DNA of 64,000 nucleotides from Treponema succinifaciens DSM 2489 (GCF_000195275.1 NC_015385.1:2667854-2731853); one strand, 5' to 3'; counted from the first letter of the stretch, positions 41,012-49,611 are shown. Notes: generated from the letters alone by a model not told the origin. Numbers and translations are program-made.

Positions 41012-42175
41012 TTACCTGTAAATATAAAAAGAAGTGTCCAGATTTCCAGCTTTTAAAGACTTTACCGCAGAAGCTTTTTTCCCAAAACAATTCTCAAAAG
41101 ACTTTTGGCTTGTAATAACACCAATATGCCAGTTTTCAAAATTTGAAATCAAGCTGCCCATTTTTCTGTAAAGACTTTCAGCCTGAAATTCATCGCCCAA
41201 GCGTTCGCCGTAAGGAGGATTGCAAAGTATAAGTCCGTTTTCAAATTCTGAATGCAAATTTTCAAAGTCGCTTACAAAAAATTCAGGACGCTCAATGCGC
41301 ATATCGCTTCCAATCAGCTGCAAGGCTCTTCCTGCCATTGTGCAAGCATGTTCAGCATTCAGTTTTGCACGGTCGATTGCAAACGGATCTATGTCGCTTC
41401 CGGCAATGTGGCATTCAACATCTGTGCGGATTTTTGAGGCTTCTTCTTTTTTTATTTCAAGAGCGCGGGAAGAATCATATATAGAAAGATTTTCATAGGC
41501 AAAATTTCTTCCAAGCCCAGGAGCAACATTGTGGGCATAAAGAGTAGCTTCTATTGCAATCGTTCCGCTTCCGCAAAAAGGATCATGCAAAGGAGTTTTT
41601 CTGCGCCACATCATTTCCTGCAAAAGAACCGCAGCAGTTGTTTCCCGCAACGGAGCTGCGCCGCCTTCAGTTCTGTAGCCGCGCTTATGCAAAGCCTGCC
41701 CGCTTGTATCAAGCAAAATCACAGCTTCGTCCCGCTCCATGTAAACACGCACATCCGCTTGATTTCCAGATTCCGGCAAAGAATTCATGCGCCAAATATC
41801 TCCAAGCTTTGTATAAATTGCCTTTTGAATCATTCCCTGAATCGTATGCTCGCTGTTAATCCGGCTTTTGTAAACACGGACTTTATCTACAACAACACGA
41901 ACATCTTTTCTAAAAAAATCCTGCCAGTCGATTCTATAGCAACCTTCAAAAAGGGAATCAAAATTGTCTGCTTTGTAACGAGCCATCTGAAGATAAACTC
42001 TGTCGCTCGTCCTAAGACAAAAATTTGAGCGGTACAAAGCATCATTGTCGCCTAAAAACGAAACACGGCCAGGAGCATTTCCTGCAAGAGCATAGCCCAA
42101 ATGTTTTATTTCATTTCCAAGGATTTTTTCCGCGCCAACTGCGCAAAGAGCAACAAAAGTATTCATAAATGACAT
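41012..42175 (-). CDS. THUMP-domain class I rRNA methyltransferase (RlmL/COG0116 type)
   Basis: A 387-aa SAM enzyme. The N-terminal THUMP region (about 50-150) is followed by a Rossmann methyltransferase with DPFCGSGTIAIEA and the catalytic NPPYGERLGD. Enzymes of COG0116 make m2G in 23S rRNA (RlmL at G2445). No C-terminal RlmK half is present, so this is the single-domain form. A TAAAAT ends 6 nt before the ATG without a ribosome site, but the matching -35 is weak. The ISAs1 element begins about 47 bp upstream of its start. Confidence 0.88.
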   Translation of the reverse strand: MSFMNTFVALCAVGAEKILGNEIKHLGYALAGNAPGRVSFLGDNDALYRSNFCLRTSDRVYLQMARYKADNFDSLFEGCYRIDWQDFFRKDVRVVVDKVRVYKSRINSEHTIQGMIQKAIYTKLGDIWRMNSLPESGNQADVRVYMERDEAVILLDTSGQALHKRGYRTEGGAAPLRETTAAVLLQEMMWRRKTPLHDPFCGSGTIAIEATLYAHNVAPGLGRNFAYENLSIYDSSRALEIKKEEASKIRTDVECHIAGSDIDPFAIDRAKLNAEHACTMAGRALQLIGSDMRIERPEFFVSDFENLHSEFENGLILCNPPYGERLGDEFQAESLYRKMGSLISNFENWHIGVITSQKSFENCFGKKASAVKSLKAGNLDTSFYIYR

Positions 42176-42241
42176 TTTAACATTTTATGTTCAATTGCAC
42201 AAGAAAACATACAGGTTGAATCAGGGCAAACGCATGTAAAA

Positions 42242-42270
42242 ACACTTTCTGATAAAATTACAGAAAGTGT
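42242..42270 (-). terminator. Hairpin inside the IS after the transposase
   Basis: A perfect 10-bp stem ACACTTTCTG / CAGAAAGTGT with a 9-nt loop lies 6 nt after the transposase stop and just inside the left inverted repeat. It may end the transposase transcript or shield it; the T tract is poor. Confidence 0.45.
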
Positions 42271-42276
42271 GAAATT

Positions 42277-43407
42277 TTAAAGGAGCCTTAAAACCGTTTG
42301 GCGGAACTGGCGGTTTTCCCGAAACCAGATCGTGCGCTTGCTTAAACTGTCCTGTTTTTTATTCTCCGGTTTTTCTGCTTGGCGTAAGATATTTAATGCA
42401 AGCCGGCGCATAACTGTCATGTTTTCCGGACTATGATCCTTTCGGTGCCTTTTGTAGTCCTCATTGAAAGTCATATCAAGACACCAGTGAAGGCGGTTTT
42501 CAATTCCCCAGTGTAGTCGAATTGATTTTTTCACAAGTTCAATGTTATCAAGTGAAGTTAGAAAAAACCTGATGTCTGTGGAAGTTTTTCCATTTACAGT
42601 CCGTTCTTCCCGTGCCATGGCAACAGCCTTAAGTCCCGGCCACTCATCTTTATTCTCCAGCCACGACAGGTTCGTGCACAGGTAATACTGCCTGTTTTCA
42701 ATTCGTCCATGGTCAGGATTACATTCCTTTTCGCTTTTTATAACTCCGTATTTTGCAAGCTCCTTTTCATCCATAGAGAAAAAGTCTTTTACGGCTTCGT
42801 GTGTCGTGCTTTGATTTCCTTTCAAAGAAAGAACATAGTCTGCTTTTTTTTCCTTAATTTTCTCGCAGATTTTTTTCTGGCAGCCCATTGCATCGATTGT
42901 GATTATCATTCCCCTTATATCAATCAGTTCCAGAAGCTCAGGAATTGCAGTGATTTCATTTGACTTTTCATCTGTCTTTACCTGCCCAAGAATGAGGGAC
43001 AGTTCATCTGCCCATGCACTTACAATGTGAATTCCCTTTGCTCCCGTGACCTTGTTTGAGCCGCACATCGTCTTTCCGTCGATGGCAACAATTGTTCTGT
43101 CCGGTTCAATTTTTACTTTTTCGTAAATTCCATGAGCCCACTTTATAAAAACTTTCTCGATTTTATCTGCGTTCACATTTCTGAAAACCCGGAGAATTGT
43201 GTCGGCACTTGGCGGACCGAACTCAAACTTCACCAGCCCCTTGATGGACTCTTCCGCTTCCTCCGCCCATTCAGCTATGTGCTCAATGTCCTTGATGCCG
43301 CTTAGCAGCCCGAACAAAACCAGCAGGAAAATATCAGCCAGTTCAAACTTCCTGCACCTTTTTACTCTAAAATCGTCTATTTCTTCCAGACTTTCTCTTA
43401 AAAGCAT
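42277..43407 (-). CDS. ISAs1-family DDE transposase
   Basis: A 376-aa transposase. The N-terminal DDE_Tnp_1-associated domain (RKFELADIFLLVLFGLLSGIKDIEHIAEWAE) is followed by the catalytic core: first Asp in IVAIDGKTMCGS, second Asp in IITIDAMGCQKKI, and Glu in LHWGIENRLHWCLDM with the family YREK-like NEDYKRHRKDHSPENM. It looks intact. I choose the ATG at 43407 (MLLRESLEEIDDFR) with GGTGG; ATGs at 43443 and 43434 would extend it by 12 or 9 residues. It may also mobilise the MITEs nearby. Confidence 0.9.
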   Translation of the reverse strand: MLLRESLEEIDDFRVKRCRKFELADIFLLVLFGLLSGIKDIEHIAEWAEEAEESIKGLVKFEFGPPSADTILRVFRNVNADKIEKVFIKWAHGIYEKVKIEPDRTIVAIDGKTMCGSNKVTGAKGIHIVSAWADELSLILGQVKTDEKSNEITAIPELLELIDIRGMIITIDAMGCQKKICEKIKEKKADYVLSLKGNQSTTHEAVKDFFSMDEKELAKYGVIKSEKECNPDHGRIENRQYYLCTNLSWLENKDEWPGLKAVAMAREERTVNGKTSTDIRFFLTSLDNIELVKKSIRLHWGIENRLHWCLDMTFNEDYKRHRKDHSPENMTVMRRLALNILRQAEKPENKKQDSLSKRTIWFRENRQFRQTVLRLL

Positions 43408-43509
43408 AATTCCACCCAAGGGGAATTTTACCATTTTGTGCATTTTTTAAATAGTAGTTTAGAGATTTAAACAAAAAATTTTTACATGCGTTTGCCCTGA
43501 CAGGCATAT

Positions 43510-43702
43510 CAGGGCAAACGTATTATAAATGTATTCAGCATAAAACTGGCTCCCAGGCACGGTTTCGTGGTTCAAAATCGCGCAATAATGCGCTACACGC
43601 TGACTGTTGCAAAGTGACTATAGAATTGCCCGCTCATGCGGTCGCAATAATCAGAGTGTTTTTCCACAGGAACCGTTCCTTCGCGCAAACTTTACTTAAA
43701 TC
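43510..43702. mobile_element. MITE copy 2, right end lost
   Basis: About 193 bp closely similar to MITE copy 1, from the left end CAGGGCAAACGTATTATAAA to the ACTTAAATC word, after which similarity stops before the right inverted repeat. The internal stem has decayed (two mismatches in GCAATAATCAG). It starts 10 bp after the IS right end and stops just upstream of the vsr promoter. Confidence 0.8.
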
Positions 43703-43704
43703 GG

Positions 43705-43733
43705 TTGCATTTTTATCTTGGCAAAATTAAGAT
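43705..43733 (+). promoter_or_regulatory. Predicted vsr promoter, leaderless
   Basis: TTGCAT (43705-43710), 17-bp spacer, TAAGAT (43728-43733), six bases (ACAGAA), ATG at 43740. The -35 begins 3 bp after the end of the MITE remnant. Confidence 0.5.
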
Positions 43734-43739
43734 ACAGAA

Positions 43740-44192
43740 ATGGACACATTGAGCACAGAACAAAGAAGCCTGAACATGGCAAAAATCCACAGCAAGGACA
43801 CAAAGCCCGAAGTCTTTTTAAGAAGCGCGCTCCACAAAGCCGGATTCAGATTCAGAAAAAACGACAAGCGGTACTTGGGAACGCCGGACATTTTTCTTCC
43901 GCATTACAACGCAGTTATTTTTATACACGGATGCTTCTGGCACGGACACAGGAACTGCCGGCTTTTCAGGCTGCCAAAAACAAATGTTGAATTCTGGAAA
44001 AATAAAATTGAAAGGAACATTGCGCGCGACAAAAAAGTAATTTCAGCCTATCTTGACAACTGCTACAGAGTCGCTGTTGTCTGGGAATGTTCAATAACAG
44101 GAAAACAAAAGGAGCAAAAACTTTCAAAAGTGACGGAAGAAATTTCCCTGTGGCTTGAAGAAGATTTGACCGAAAACTACAGGGAATTCTGA
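43740..44192 (+). CDS. vsr: Very-short-patch repair endonuclease
   Basis: A 150-aa Vsr nuclease. Motifs: the N-terminal NMAKIHSKDTKPEVFLRSALHKAGFRF, GTPDIFLP with the catalytic Asp, the zinc/active-site stretch FIHGCFWHGHRNC, FWKNKIERNIARD and VVWEC. Vsr nicks next to T in T:G mismatches caused by deamination of 5-methylcytosine, normally beside a C5-methyltransferase gene. None is visible within the window, so this is an orphan copy. It lies beside IS and MITE sequence, consistent with arrival by transfer. Confidence 0.9.
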   Translation: MDTLSTEQRSLNMAKIHSKDTKPEVFLRSALHKAGFRFRKNDKRYLGTPDIFLPHYNAVIFIHGCFWHGHRNCRLFRLPKTNVEFWKNKIERNIARDKKVISAYLDNCYRVAVVWECSITGKQKEQKLSKVTEEISLWLEEDLTENYREF

Positions 44193-44202
44193 AATTTTTA
44201 TT

Positions 44203-44706
44203 TCAGTCCAGACCAAAATATTTGAGCCATCCGTTTCTGTTTTGGGCGTTTATCGCGGAAGAAATTCCCACATGACACATTACATGGCGGAACTGCCCAA
44301 GAATCAGCTCAAGCCGTGTGAATTCGCAACCATCTAGTTTTTCTGAAAGCATTTTATCCGAAAGTTTTGCAAGATAGATTCGGATTTTTTGAGCAACCGA
44401 CACTGCATATTTTTCCAAATTTTCACGAGAAATAACAACGCCCGGCGCGGCATCAAAACCCTGACGGTAACTTGAAATGACACTAAGATTTTCAGCGACA
44501 CCGCCAGAAGAATTTTCATCATATTTGTATTCCGCAGGGTTCACAAACCACTTGTCGAGCGAATGCAGTGTATGGAAAATAAAGCGCGATGCATTCAAAC
44601 CGTCAAATTCAGCCTCAAGATTTGCGGACTGAACAACAGAATTTATATTCTTCAAAAGAATTTCGGTCTGTTCAGCAATAATTTTTGAAAGCAGATTTTC
44701 AGACAT
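44203..44706 (-). CDS. DinB-like four-helix protein
   Basis: A 167-aa protein with predicted helices and a terminal GQFRHVMCHVGISSAINAQN block with histidines spaced as in the DinB/YfiT metal-binding four-helix bundle. FIFHTLHSLDKWF gives another likely metal His. Family members act as metal-dependent thiol transferases or are of unknown function. AAGGAG precedes the ATG. It is convergent with vsr, with 10 bp between stops. Confidence 0.7.
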   Translation of the reverse strand: MSENLLSKIIAEQTEILLKNINSVVQSANLEAEFDGLNASRFIFHTLHSLDKWFVNPAEYKYDENSSGGVAENLSVISSYRQGFDAAPGVVISRENLEKYAVSVAQKIRIYLAKLSDKMLSEKLDGCEFTRLELILGQFRHVMCHVGISSAINAQNRNGWLKYFGLD

Positions 44707-44725
44707 TTATGTGCTCCTTGTATAT

Positions 44726-44962
44726 TTAATTTTTTTCCACTAATTTTCCGTCCCAGTCAGTTACAGTGGGACTATGGCGAGCGTACCATTTTTTGAAGAA
44801 ACAATCGATATTGCGGACTTTTTTCTGCGTCAAGTTTTTCAACCGCTCAATTCGCCTTGCATATCCTTTCTTTGTAAAGCAATGTCCTATTTTCAAAGTC
44901 TTAAACCAAAAATCTATTGAAAACACAGGAGAACAATCTGTAAAATCAACATCGATACGCAT
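44726..44962 (-). CDS. Small hypothetical protein (doubtful)
   Basis: A 78-codon frame MRIDVDFTDCSPVFSIDFWF..., basic and aromatic, ending 20 nt before the dinB-like gene. No ribosome site or recognisable family is found and the opposite strand has an equally long frame, so it may be chance. The gap around it (44707-45094) otherwise holds an imperfect hairpin ATTCACT/AGTGAAT at 45006-45034. Confidence 0.25.
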   Translation of the reverse strand: MRIDVDFTDCSPVFSIDFWFKTLKIGHCFTKKGYARRIERLKNLTQKKVRNIDCFFKKWYARHSPTVTDWDGKLVEKN

Positions 44963-45094
44963 TTTTTTCGCGCTGCCAGGAGGAATTTTGTAATTTAATC
45001 CGTCAATTCACTTTAACAAGGAAACAGAGTGAATCTCAGGAGTTAATTTAAATGAATTTATCTGTCTTTATTCGGGCAATTAAAAACCTTTTTT

Positions 45095-45673
45095 TTATAT
45101 TTTTTTAGCAACCTTCACAATCTTGCGTTTTCTGCTCATTGTAAGTCCCGGTTTTTGCTTTGTTCCGGACGCGCAGATTTTTGCGGTGATTTTTATTCCG
45201 GCTGATTTTAGGATTTCGCCGATTGAACTAAAAACGCCCGGTGACTGCCTGCAAATCACATTAAACGGAAACGGAGTTGTGCAGGCTGTTACGATTGCGG
45301 CTTCTTTACCTTTGAGGAGCGCAAGCGGAATTCCGTGCTTTGATTCTCCCATCAAGCGGAAAACGTTGCGGTCAAAAAGCGACTTCAAGCTGCCGGTCAT
45401 GTTGCCCCACCAGCACGGAGAAGCCACAACAAGAAAATCTGCGCTTGCAATTTTTTCTCCTGCAACATCTGCGTCATCTCCGGCAAAAACGCATTTTCCA
45501 CAAGAGCGGCACTTCATGCAGCCTGTGCAGGCGGAAAATTTCAGTGAAGATACGCGGATATTTTCAATTTCAGCGGATGGATTTTTCCGGCGAATTTCGT
45601 CTTCAAGAAATTTTAGCATTTGAGAAATTGTTCCTAAAGGTTTTGGAGAGGCGTTTAGAATCAATATTTTCAT
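45095..45673 (-). CDS. Flavodoxin-fold NADPH-dependent FMN reductase / iron-sulfur flavoprotein-like
   Basis: A 192-aa flavodoxin-like protein. The FMN phosphate loop LNASPKPLGTISQM is at the N-terminus, a CTGCMKCRSCGKC cysteine cluster at about 50-62 may bind an iron-sulfur centre, and SPCWWGNMTGSLKSLFDR is the second FMN loop. Such proteins reduce quinones, metals or nitro compounds. Its ATG overlaps the original stop of the amber-interrupted methyltransferase gene (ATGA), so the two once formed a coupled pair; the early TAG may now lower its translation. Confidence 0.85.
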   Translation of the reverse strand: MKILILNASPKPLGTISQMLKFLEDEIRRKNPSAEIENIRVSSLKFSACTGCMKCRSCGKCVFAGDDADVAGEKIASADFLVVASPCWWGNMTGSLKSLFDRNVFRLMGESKHGIPLALLKGKEAAIVTACTTPFPFNVICRQSPGVFSSIGEILKSAGIKITAKICASGTKQKPGLTMSRKRKIVKVAKKI

Positions 45674-46164
45674 TTCTTTTTAGGAAAACCCGGAATGCAG
45701 CGGTTGACGTTTCTGCAGTATTCGGCGTATTCGTTTCCCTAGAGAGCTTTCAGCCACTTTTCCTCTGTGTTTTTAATAATAACCGTCATGTAAAAATAGA
45801 ACAGAACAGGCAGGATAAGCAGAATAAGGTTCGCAGGAAACAGAAGAATTCCCGTGCAGGCCAAAAAGAATGCGCTGTAAATCGGATTTCTTACAATCGA
45901 ATACACGCCGTCTGTCGCAAGAGTATTTTCCTTTATATGACTTTCGATTTTCGTCTTGAAATTCGCATAAACCCAAAGACACAATCCCAGAATAATAAGA
46001 ACAACTCCCAAAACCGTGAACGGAATTCTAAATGCGGAAATCCTTGCAAAGGAAAGGAATTCTTTTGTGCTGATGAAAATTCCTGCCGCAGAAAGAACAA
46101 CTTGAGGCACGACGATAACAGGACCTACTCCTATGACAGGAAGATGTTTTTTATTTTCTTTCAC
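45670..46164 (-). pseudogene. Isoprenylcysteine carboxyl-methyltransferase-family protein, interrupted by in-frame TAG
   Basis: The intact reading frame would be 164 codons from the GTG at 46164 (AGGAG upstream). It encodes a polytopic ICMT/PEMT-like membrane methyltransferase: LWVYANFKTKIESHIKENTLATDGVYSIVRNPIYSAFFLACTG is the SAM-binding RHPxY-like motif, and EEKWLKAL at the end. A TAG at 45741-45739 stops it; the frame then continues GNEYAEYCRNVNRCIPGFPKKK, which is the conserved C-terminal motif of the family, to a TGA at 45672-45670. The truncated 141-aa form lacks the last essential motif. Either recent nonsense mutation or stop readthrough is possible. Confidence 0.82.
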
Positions 46165-46216
46165 TTAAAAACTCCTATAAAAAGACAAAAAACGTCAACT
46201 GTGTTTTACCGAATTT

Positions 46217-46912
46217 CTACAAGGTTTTTGTGGAAACTTCAAGGCTCACGACAATTTTTTCCATAAGATTTTTTGCGGTTGTAAGAGTTTCCGTCTTGTC
46301 TTCAATCAAGCCGCTTTTTCCGTCGAGCGAGCCTGTTCCAATAAGCTCCAGTTTAGCCTCATGATTTTCAAGGCTGATTTCAGCGCGGTAAACTGCGGAA
46401 GGCTGACCGTTCACACCGGAATATTCCGCGGAATTCTTCCCGGCGTCTTTTGGATAGAATTCGTTGTAATCAAAGCTTTTGTTCACTTCCGCAAAAACAA
46501 AATATTTTTTTCCTTCCTCAAGCTGAATTTTCCGAGAAACATCAAAGCTGCCTTTTGGAGTAGCCGAGCTTACCGCATCCATCTCATTCTTTGATTCCGG
46601 AACGTAGAAATTTTCGCAGGAATGATACCACACAGGAAGCGATTCCGGGCGGCCGTCTTTGGGCGCGAAAATCCATTTTTTCTTCGAGGCTTTTTTTGTG
46701 GCAAAAATTGTCCGGCTGAAGTTTCCGTCCGAATCCTGAATCCACAGCGCAAACTGCGGCGGAAATTTTCCCTTCCATTCGCTGCCCGGAGTTACAAGCA
46801 CCCTAACCTTTGCAGTCCGATTTTCAGAATTCTCTTCCGCCCAAACCTGCTGAAAAACCAGAAGCGCAAAAGCCGCCACAAAAATTTTCTTGATGATTGA
46901 TTTTAAAATCAT
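46217..46912 (-). CDS. DUF2271-like periplasmic protein
   Basis: A 231-aa protein with a signal peptide (residues 1-25, cleavage after VWA). The body fits DUF2271-type predicted periplasmic proteins: PPQFALWIQDSDGNFSRTIFATKK, LPVWYH, DAVSSATPKG and GQPSAVYRAEISL. The family is often linked to thiamine-lipoprotein/ApbE-type flavin transfer or FMN-binding reductases; function is unknown. AGGAG precedes the ATG. It follows a tetR gene by 15 nt, so the regulator probably controls it and the methyltransferase-flavodoxin pair. Confidence 0.7.
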   Translation of the reverse strand: MILKSIIKKIFVAAFALLVFQQVWAEENSENRTAKVRVLVTPGSEWKGKFPPQFALWIQDSDGNFSRTIFATKKASKKKWIFAPKDGRPESLPVWYHSCENFYVPESKNEMDAVSSATPKGSFDVSRKIQLEEGKKYFVFAEVNKSFDYNEFYPKDAGKNSAEYSGVNGQPSAVYRAEISLENHEAKLELIGTGSLDGKSGLIEDKTETLTTAKNLMEKIVVSLEVSTKTL

Positions 46913-46927
46913 AGTTTCTCCTGTTTT

Positions 46928-47521
46928 TTAATTTACAAAAATATTTTCCGCCCACATACTGATAAAACGTTCTGTAAACGGCTCGGAATTTTCCCAGTAT
47001 TCAACTTCCGACTTGCGCGAAATCACGGACTGAAGACAGCCCCAAAGTCCGAATACAAGCACACCGACATCCAGCCGGGGATTTTCAGAACGCGCCGCTC
47101 CTTCTGCAATACAAAGCTCAAGAAGTTTTTCCCCGGTGCGGTTGCAGACATAGAATTTTTCAGTTTCTTCCGGCGGAAGATTCACCGCGGATTTTATTTT
47201 TTCCATCACAAGAGAGGCGACCCGCGGATTTTTAAGGCTCCAGTTGCGAAACGCCCTGATTGCGGCAAGAACCTTTTCCTTTGAAGAAGCGGCTTTTTCC
47301 GCGGCGGCTTCAATCACCGAATTTATCTGGTTCAGACAGTCCAGCGAAATCGCCTGAAAAAGGCAGTCCTTGTCCCTATAATAATGATAAATTGCCGTGG
47401 CTGAAACGCCGCACTTTTTGGCAATTTCCCTCATTCCGATTTCCTCAAGTTCTTTTTCCATTAAAAGCTCAAGTGTCCGCTTTTTTATGGAAGAAACCAG
47501 CTCAGGATTCGCATTTCTCAT
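46928..47521 (-). CDS. TetR/AcrR-family regulator
   Basis: A 197-aa regulator with the TetR HTH (RTLELLMEKELEEIGMREIAKKCGVSATAIYHYYRDK) and a helical C-terminal domain. The start is the ATG at 47521 with GGCGG-AAG upstream; the longer frame to 47563 has no ribosome site. It is first in a leftward cluster with the DUF2271-like gene and the interrupted methyltransferase. Confidence 0.88.
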   Translation of the reverse strand: MRNANPELVSSIKKRTLELLMEKELEEIGMREIAKKCGVSATAIYHYYRDKDCLFQAISLDCLNQINSVIEAAAEKAASSKEKVLAAIRAFRNWSLKNPRVASLVMEKIKSAVNLPPEETEKFYVCNRTGEKLLELCIAEGAARSENPRLDVGVLVFGLWGCLQSVISRKSEVEYWENSEPFTERFISMWAENIFVN

Positions 47522-47607
47522 AATTCTTCCGCCTTTTATAATGTAACACAGATAACTTAACAATGTTACACAAAATAGTCAATAGCTCTTTTTTTTTAGT
47601 CGGATTC

Positions 47608-48390
47608 CTATTTTTCTGCCATTGTGGTGAATGCTTCGCTGCGCCGGATTTTTCGGTAGTGGGACGGAGTGAGTCCTGTCTCTTTTTTGAATATTTCTAT
47701 GAAGTGGCTTGCCGAGCTGAACGAGAAGAGCGCGCTTATCTGTGCGGATGAATTTTCACTGTAGAGAAGCATTTTCTCCGCCGCCTCGATTTTTTTCTTC
47801 ATTACATATTGCCCGACTGTGATTCCGGTTTCCCTTCTGAAAAGAGCGCAGAGATATGTCTTGTTCACGCCGAGCGTCTCTGCCATCCGGAAAAGCTGGA
47901 TTTTCTCGTTCAGGTGGTCGTAGATGTAGTCGATTGCGGCTGTCGTTCTGCGCGAAAGTCCATGAACTTCCTTGAGCTCCTTCATGCGGCTGGTGAAATC
48001 GAATACAGCCTCGCGGTGCAGCATGGTGATTGTGTCCTCGTCCCCGGCGCTGTCTATCTGTCGGATGTAGATGTCGCTCAAGGTATATGCCGGTTCAGGC
48101 GGAAGACCTCCCTCAATGCAGAACCGGGTTATCATCGCGACCGTTATCACAAGATGATACTTGAGGTTCCGCAGCGGATTTTCCGAGAGTTTTCCGAGCT
48201 TTTCGTTGCGCAGTGGAAGCATCAGGCGTTTCACAAGGTCAAAGTCGCCCTTCTTCACAGCATCATAGAACGCAAGCTCCTTGTCGTATTCCAGGTGATA
48301 GATTGAATATTCCCGCCGTCTGAAAAGCTCCTGTGAGAGCGCAGGCTCGGACTTTATGCGCGCAAGCTCATCGTTCATGTTCTTTTTCAT
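47608..48390 (-). CDS. AraC-family transcriptional regulator
   Basis: A 260-aa protein whose C-terminal ~100 residues form the double HTH of AraC/XylS activators (IQLFRMAETLGVNKTYLCALFRRETGITVGQYVMKKKIEAAEKML and FSFSSASHFIEIFKKETGLTPSHYRK). The N-terminal part is not a recognised cupin. It is divergent from the GH5-GH16 pair with a ~200-bp gap and is the likely activator of these glucanases. Codons are richer in G and C at third positions than in the flanking genes. Confidence 0.88.
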   Translation of the reverse strand: MKKNMNDELARIKSEPALSQELFRRREYSIYHLEYDKELAFYDAVKKGDFDLVKRLMLPLRNEKLGKLSENPLRNLKYHLVITVAMITRFCIEGGLPPEPAYTLSDIYIRQIDSAGDEDTITMLHREAVFDFTSRMKELKEVHGLSRRTTAAIDYIYDHLNEKIQLFRMAETLGVNKTYLCALFRRETGITVGQYVMKKKIEAAEKMLLYSENSSAQISALFSFSSASHFIEIFKKETGLTPSHYRKIRRSEAFTTMAEK

Positions 48391-48591
48391 TTTTTGTGTT
48401 TTCCTTCCGTCGTCCGCAAAAAAATCAGAATATTATGATATATGTACAAATATTATGATATATCAGACGGAAATTCAATGATATTATTCTGCCGTTTGCA
48501 AGATTGGTCTGTGCAGAACTCATGCTTTTGCGTTGCAGCCAGTTCATTCCAGTTCTGCAAATTCAGAGTTCGGCTTAAAAACGGAGGAAAC

Positions 48592-49611
48592 ATGAATCTT
48601 TCAAAGGGAATAAATTTCGGAGGATGGCTTTCGCAGTGCCGCCACACAAAGGAGCATTACGACAGTTTTATAAATGAGGACGATGTGCGCCGTGCCGCCG
48701 GCTGGGGCTTTGACCACATAAGGCTTCCGTTCGACAGCGAGGTTGTCCAGAATCCGGACGGAACTTTCATTGAGGAAGGATTTTCGCGGCTGGAAAAATT
48801 TGTCGGATGGGCGGAAGATTCCGGGCTTGATGTGGTCCTTGACCTTCACAAGGCTTGCGGCTACGACTTCAACGACGCGGGAACGGAAAATGGAAACCCG
48901 CTTTTTTCAAGTCCGCATCTTCAGGAGCTTTTCGTGTCGCTTTGGAATGAAGTCTCGTCAAGATTCGGCGGAAAAAAGAACGTCGCGTTTGAGTTTCTGA
49001 ACGAGGTTGTGGAGCAGGAGGCAGCTGAGCCTTGGAACACCCTCATTGACCGCACACTCAGCGTAATCAGAAAGAATGCTCCTGAAACTCCGGTGATTTA
49101 CGGCGGAATCCAGTGGAACAGCGCGCGCACTCTCCGCCTTTTAAGGAAGCCAGAATTCCGCAACGTTATTTTCACCTTCCATTTTTACGAGCCGCTGATT
49201 TTCACGCATCAGAAAGCGCCCTGGGTTCCGGGAATGAGCCCCGACCGCGAGATAAAATACCCTGCCTCGCTGTCATATTTCCGCGAGGAATCCGTTCCGC
49301 TCGGATACAAGGGAAAAGATGTCGCCGACACTGACGGAAATCTTCCGGGAATCGAGCTTATGCGGCAGATGATTGGGGAGGCTTGCGCGGCTGCTGAAAA
49401 CGCCGGAGTTCCCGTCTACTGCGGAGAATATGGAGTGATTGACCGCGCGCCCGTCAAGGGAACAGAAGCCTGGTTCGCCGATGTGCATAAAATTTTCAGG
49501 GAATTCGGTGTGGGACACGCGGTGTGGACCTATAAGGAGATGGACTTCGGACTTACGGAAAGCCACTACGACGGAATCCGCGCCAGTCTTATAAAAATGA
49601 TGACCGAATAA
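48592..49611 (+). CDS. GH5-family glycoside hydrolase (beta-glucanase type)
   Basis: A 339-aa TIM-barrel hydrolase without signal peptide, so probably cytoplasmic. It starts with GINFGGWLSQ, has HIRLPFDSE, the acid/base Glu138 in FEFLNEVVEQ, and the nucleophile Glu279 in VYCGEYGV. Related enzymes cut beta-1,3- or beta-1,4-glucans or glucosides. The start is the ATG at 48592 with GGAGG; the frame above it is not used. It is followed 33 bp later by a secreted GH16 laminarinase, so it may trim imported oligosaccharides. Third-position GC is clearly higher than in neighbours, suggesting acquisition. Confidence 0.87.
   Translation: MNLSKGINFGGWLSQCRHTKEHYDSFINEDDVRRAAGWGFDHIRLPFDSEVVQNPDGTFIEEGFSRLEKFVGWAEDSGLDVVLDLHKACGYDFNDAGTENGNPLFSSPHLQELFVSLWNEVSSRFGGKKNVAFEFLNEVVEQEAAEPWNTLIDRTLSVIRKNAPETPVIYGGIQWNSARTLRLLRKPEFRNVIFTFHFYEPLIFTHQKAPWVPGMSPDREIKYPASLSYFREESVPLGYKGKDVADTDGNLPGIELMRQMIGEACAAAENAGVPVYCGEYGVIDRAPVKGTEAWFADVHKIFREFGVGHAVWTYKEMDFGLTESHYDGIRASLIKMMTE

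Larger units (their letters stand above)
42222..43499 (-). mobile_element. ISAs1-family insertion sequence
   Basis: A 1278-bp element bounded by near-perfect 21-bp inverted repeats (left end CAGGGCAAACGCATG..., right end ...CATGCGTTTGCCCTG). It encodes one transposase on the minus strand. A clear target duplication is not visible: left flank CAGGTTGAAT, right flank ACAGGCATAT, so one side may have rearranged. A related MITE begins 10 bp beyond the right end. Confidence 0.88.

Noticed and set aside
42212..43509. A target-site duplication for the ISAs1 element
   Set aside because: The ten bases on each side (CAGGTTGAAT and ACAGGCATAT) do not match, so no duplication is claimed.
44766..44993. 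A 75-codon plus-strand frame opposite the small hypothetical ORF
   Set aside because: No ribosome site, no family, and it mirrors an equally weak frame on the other strand.
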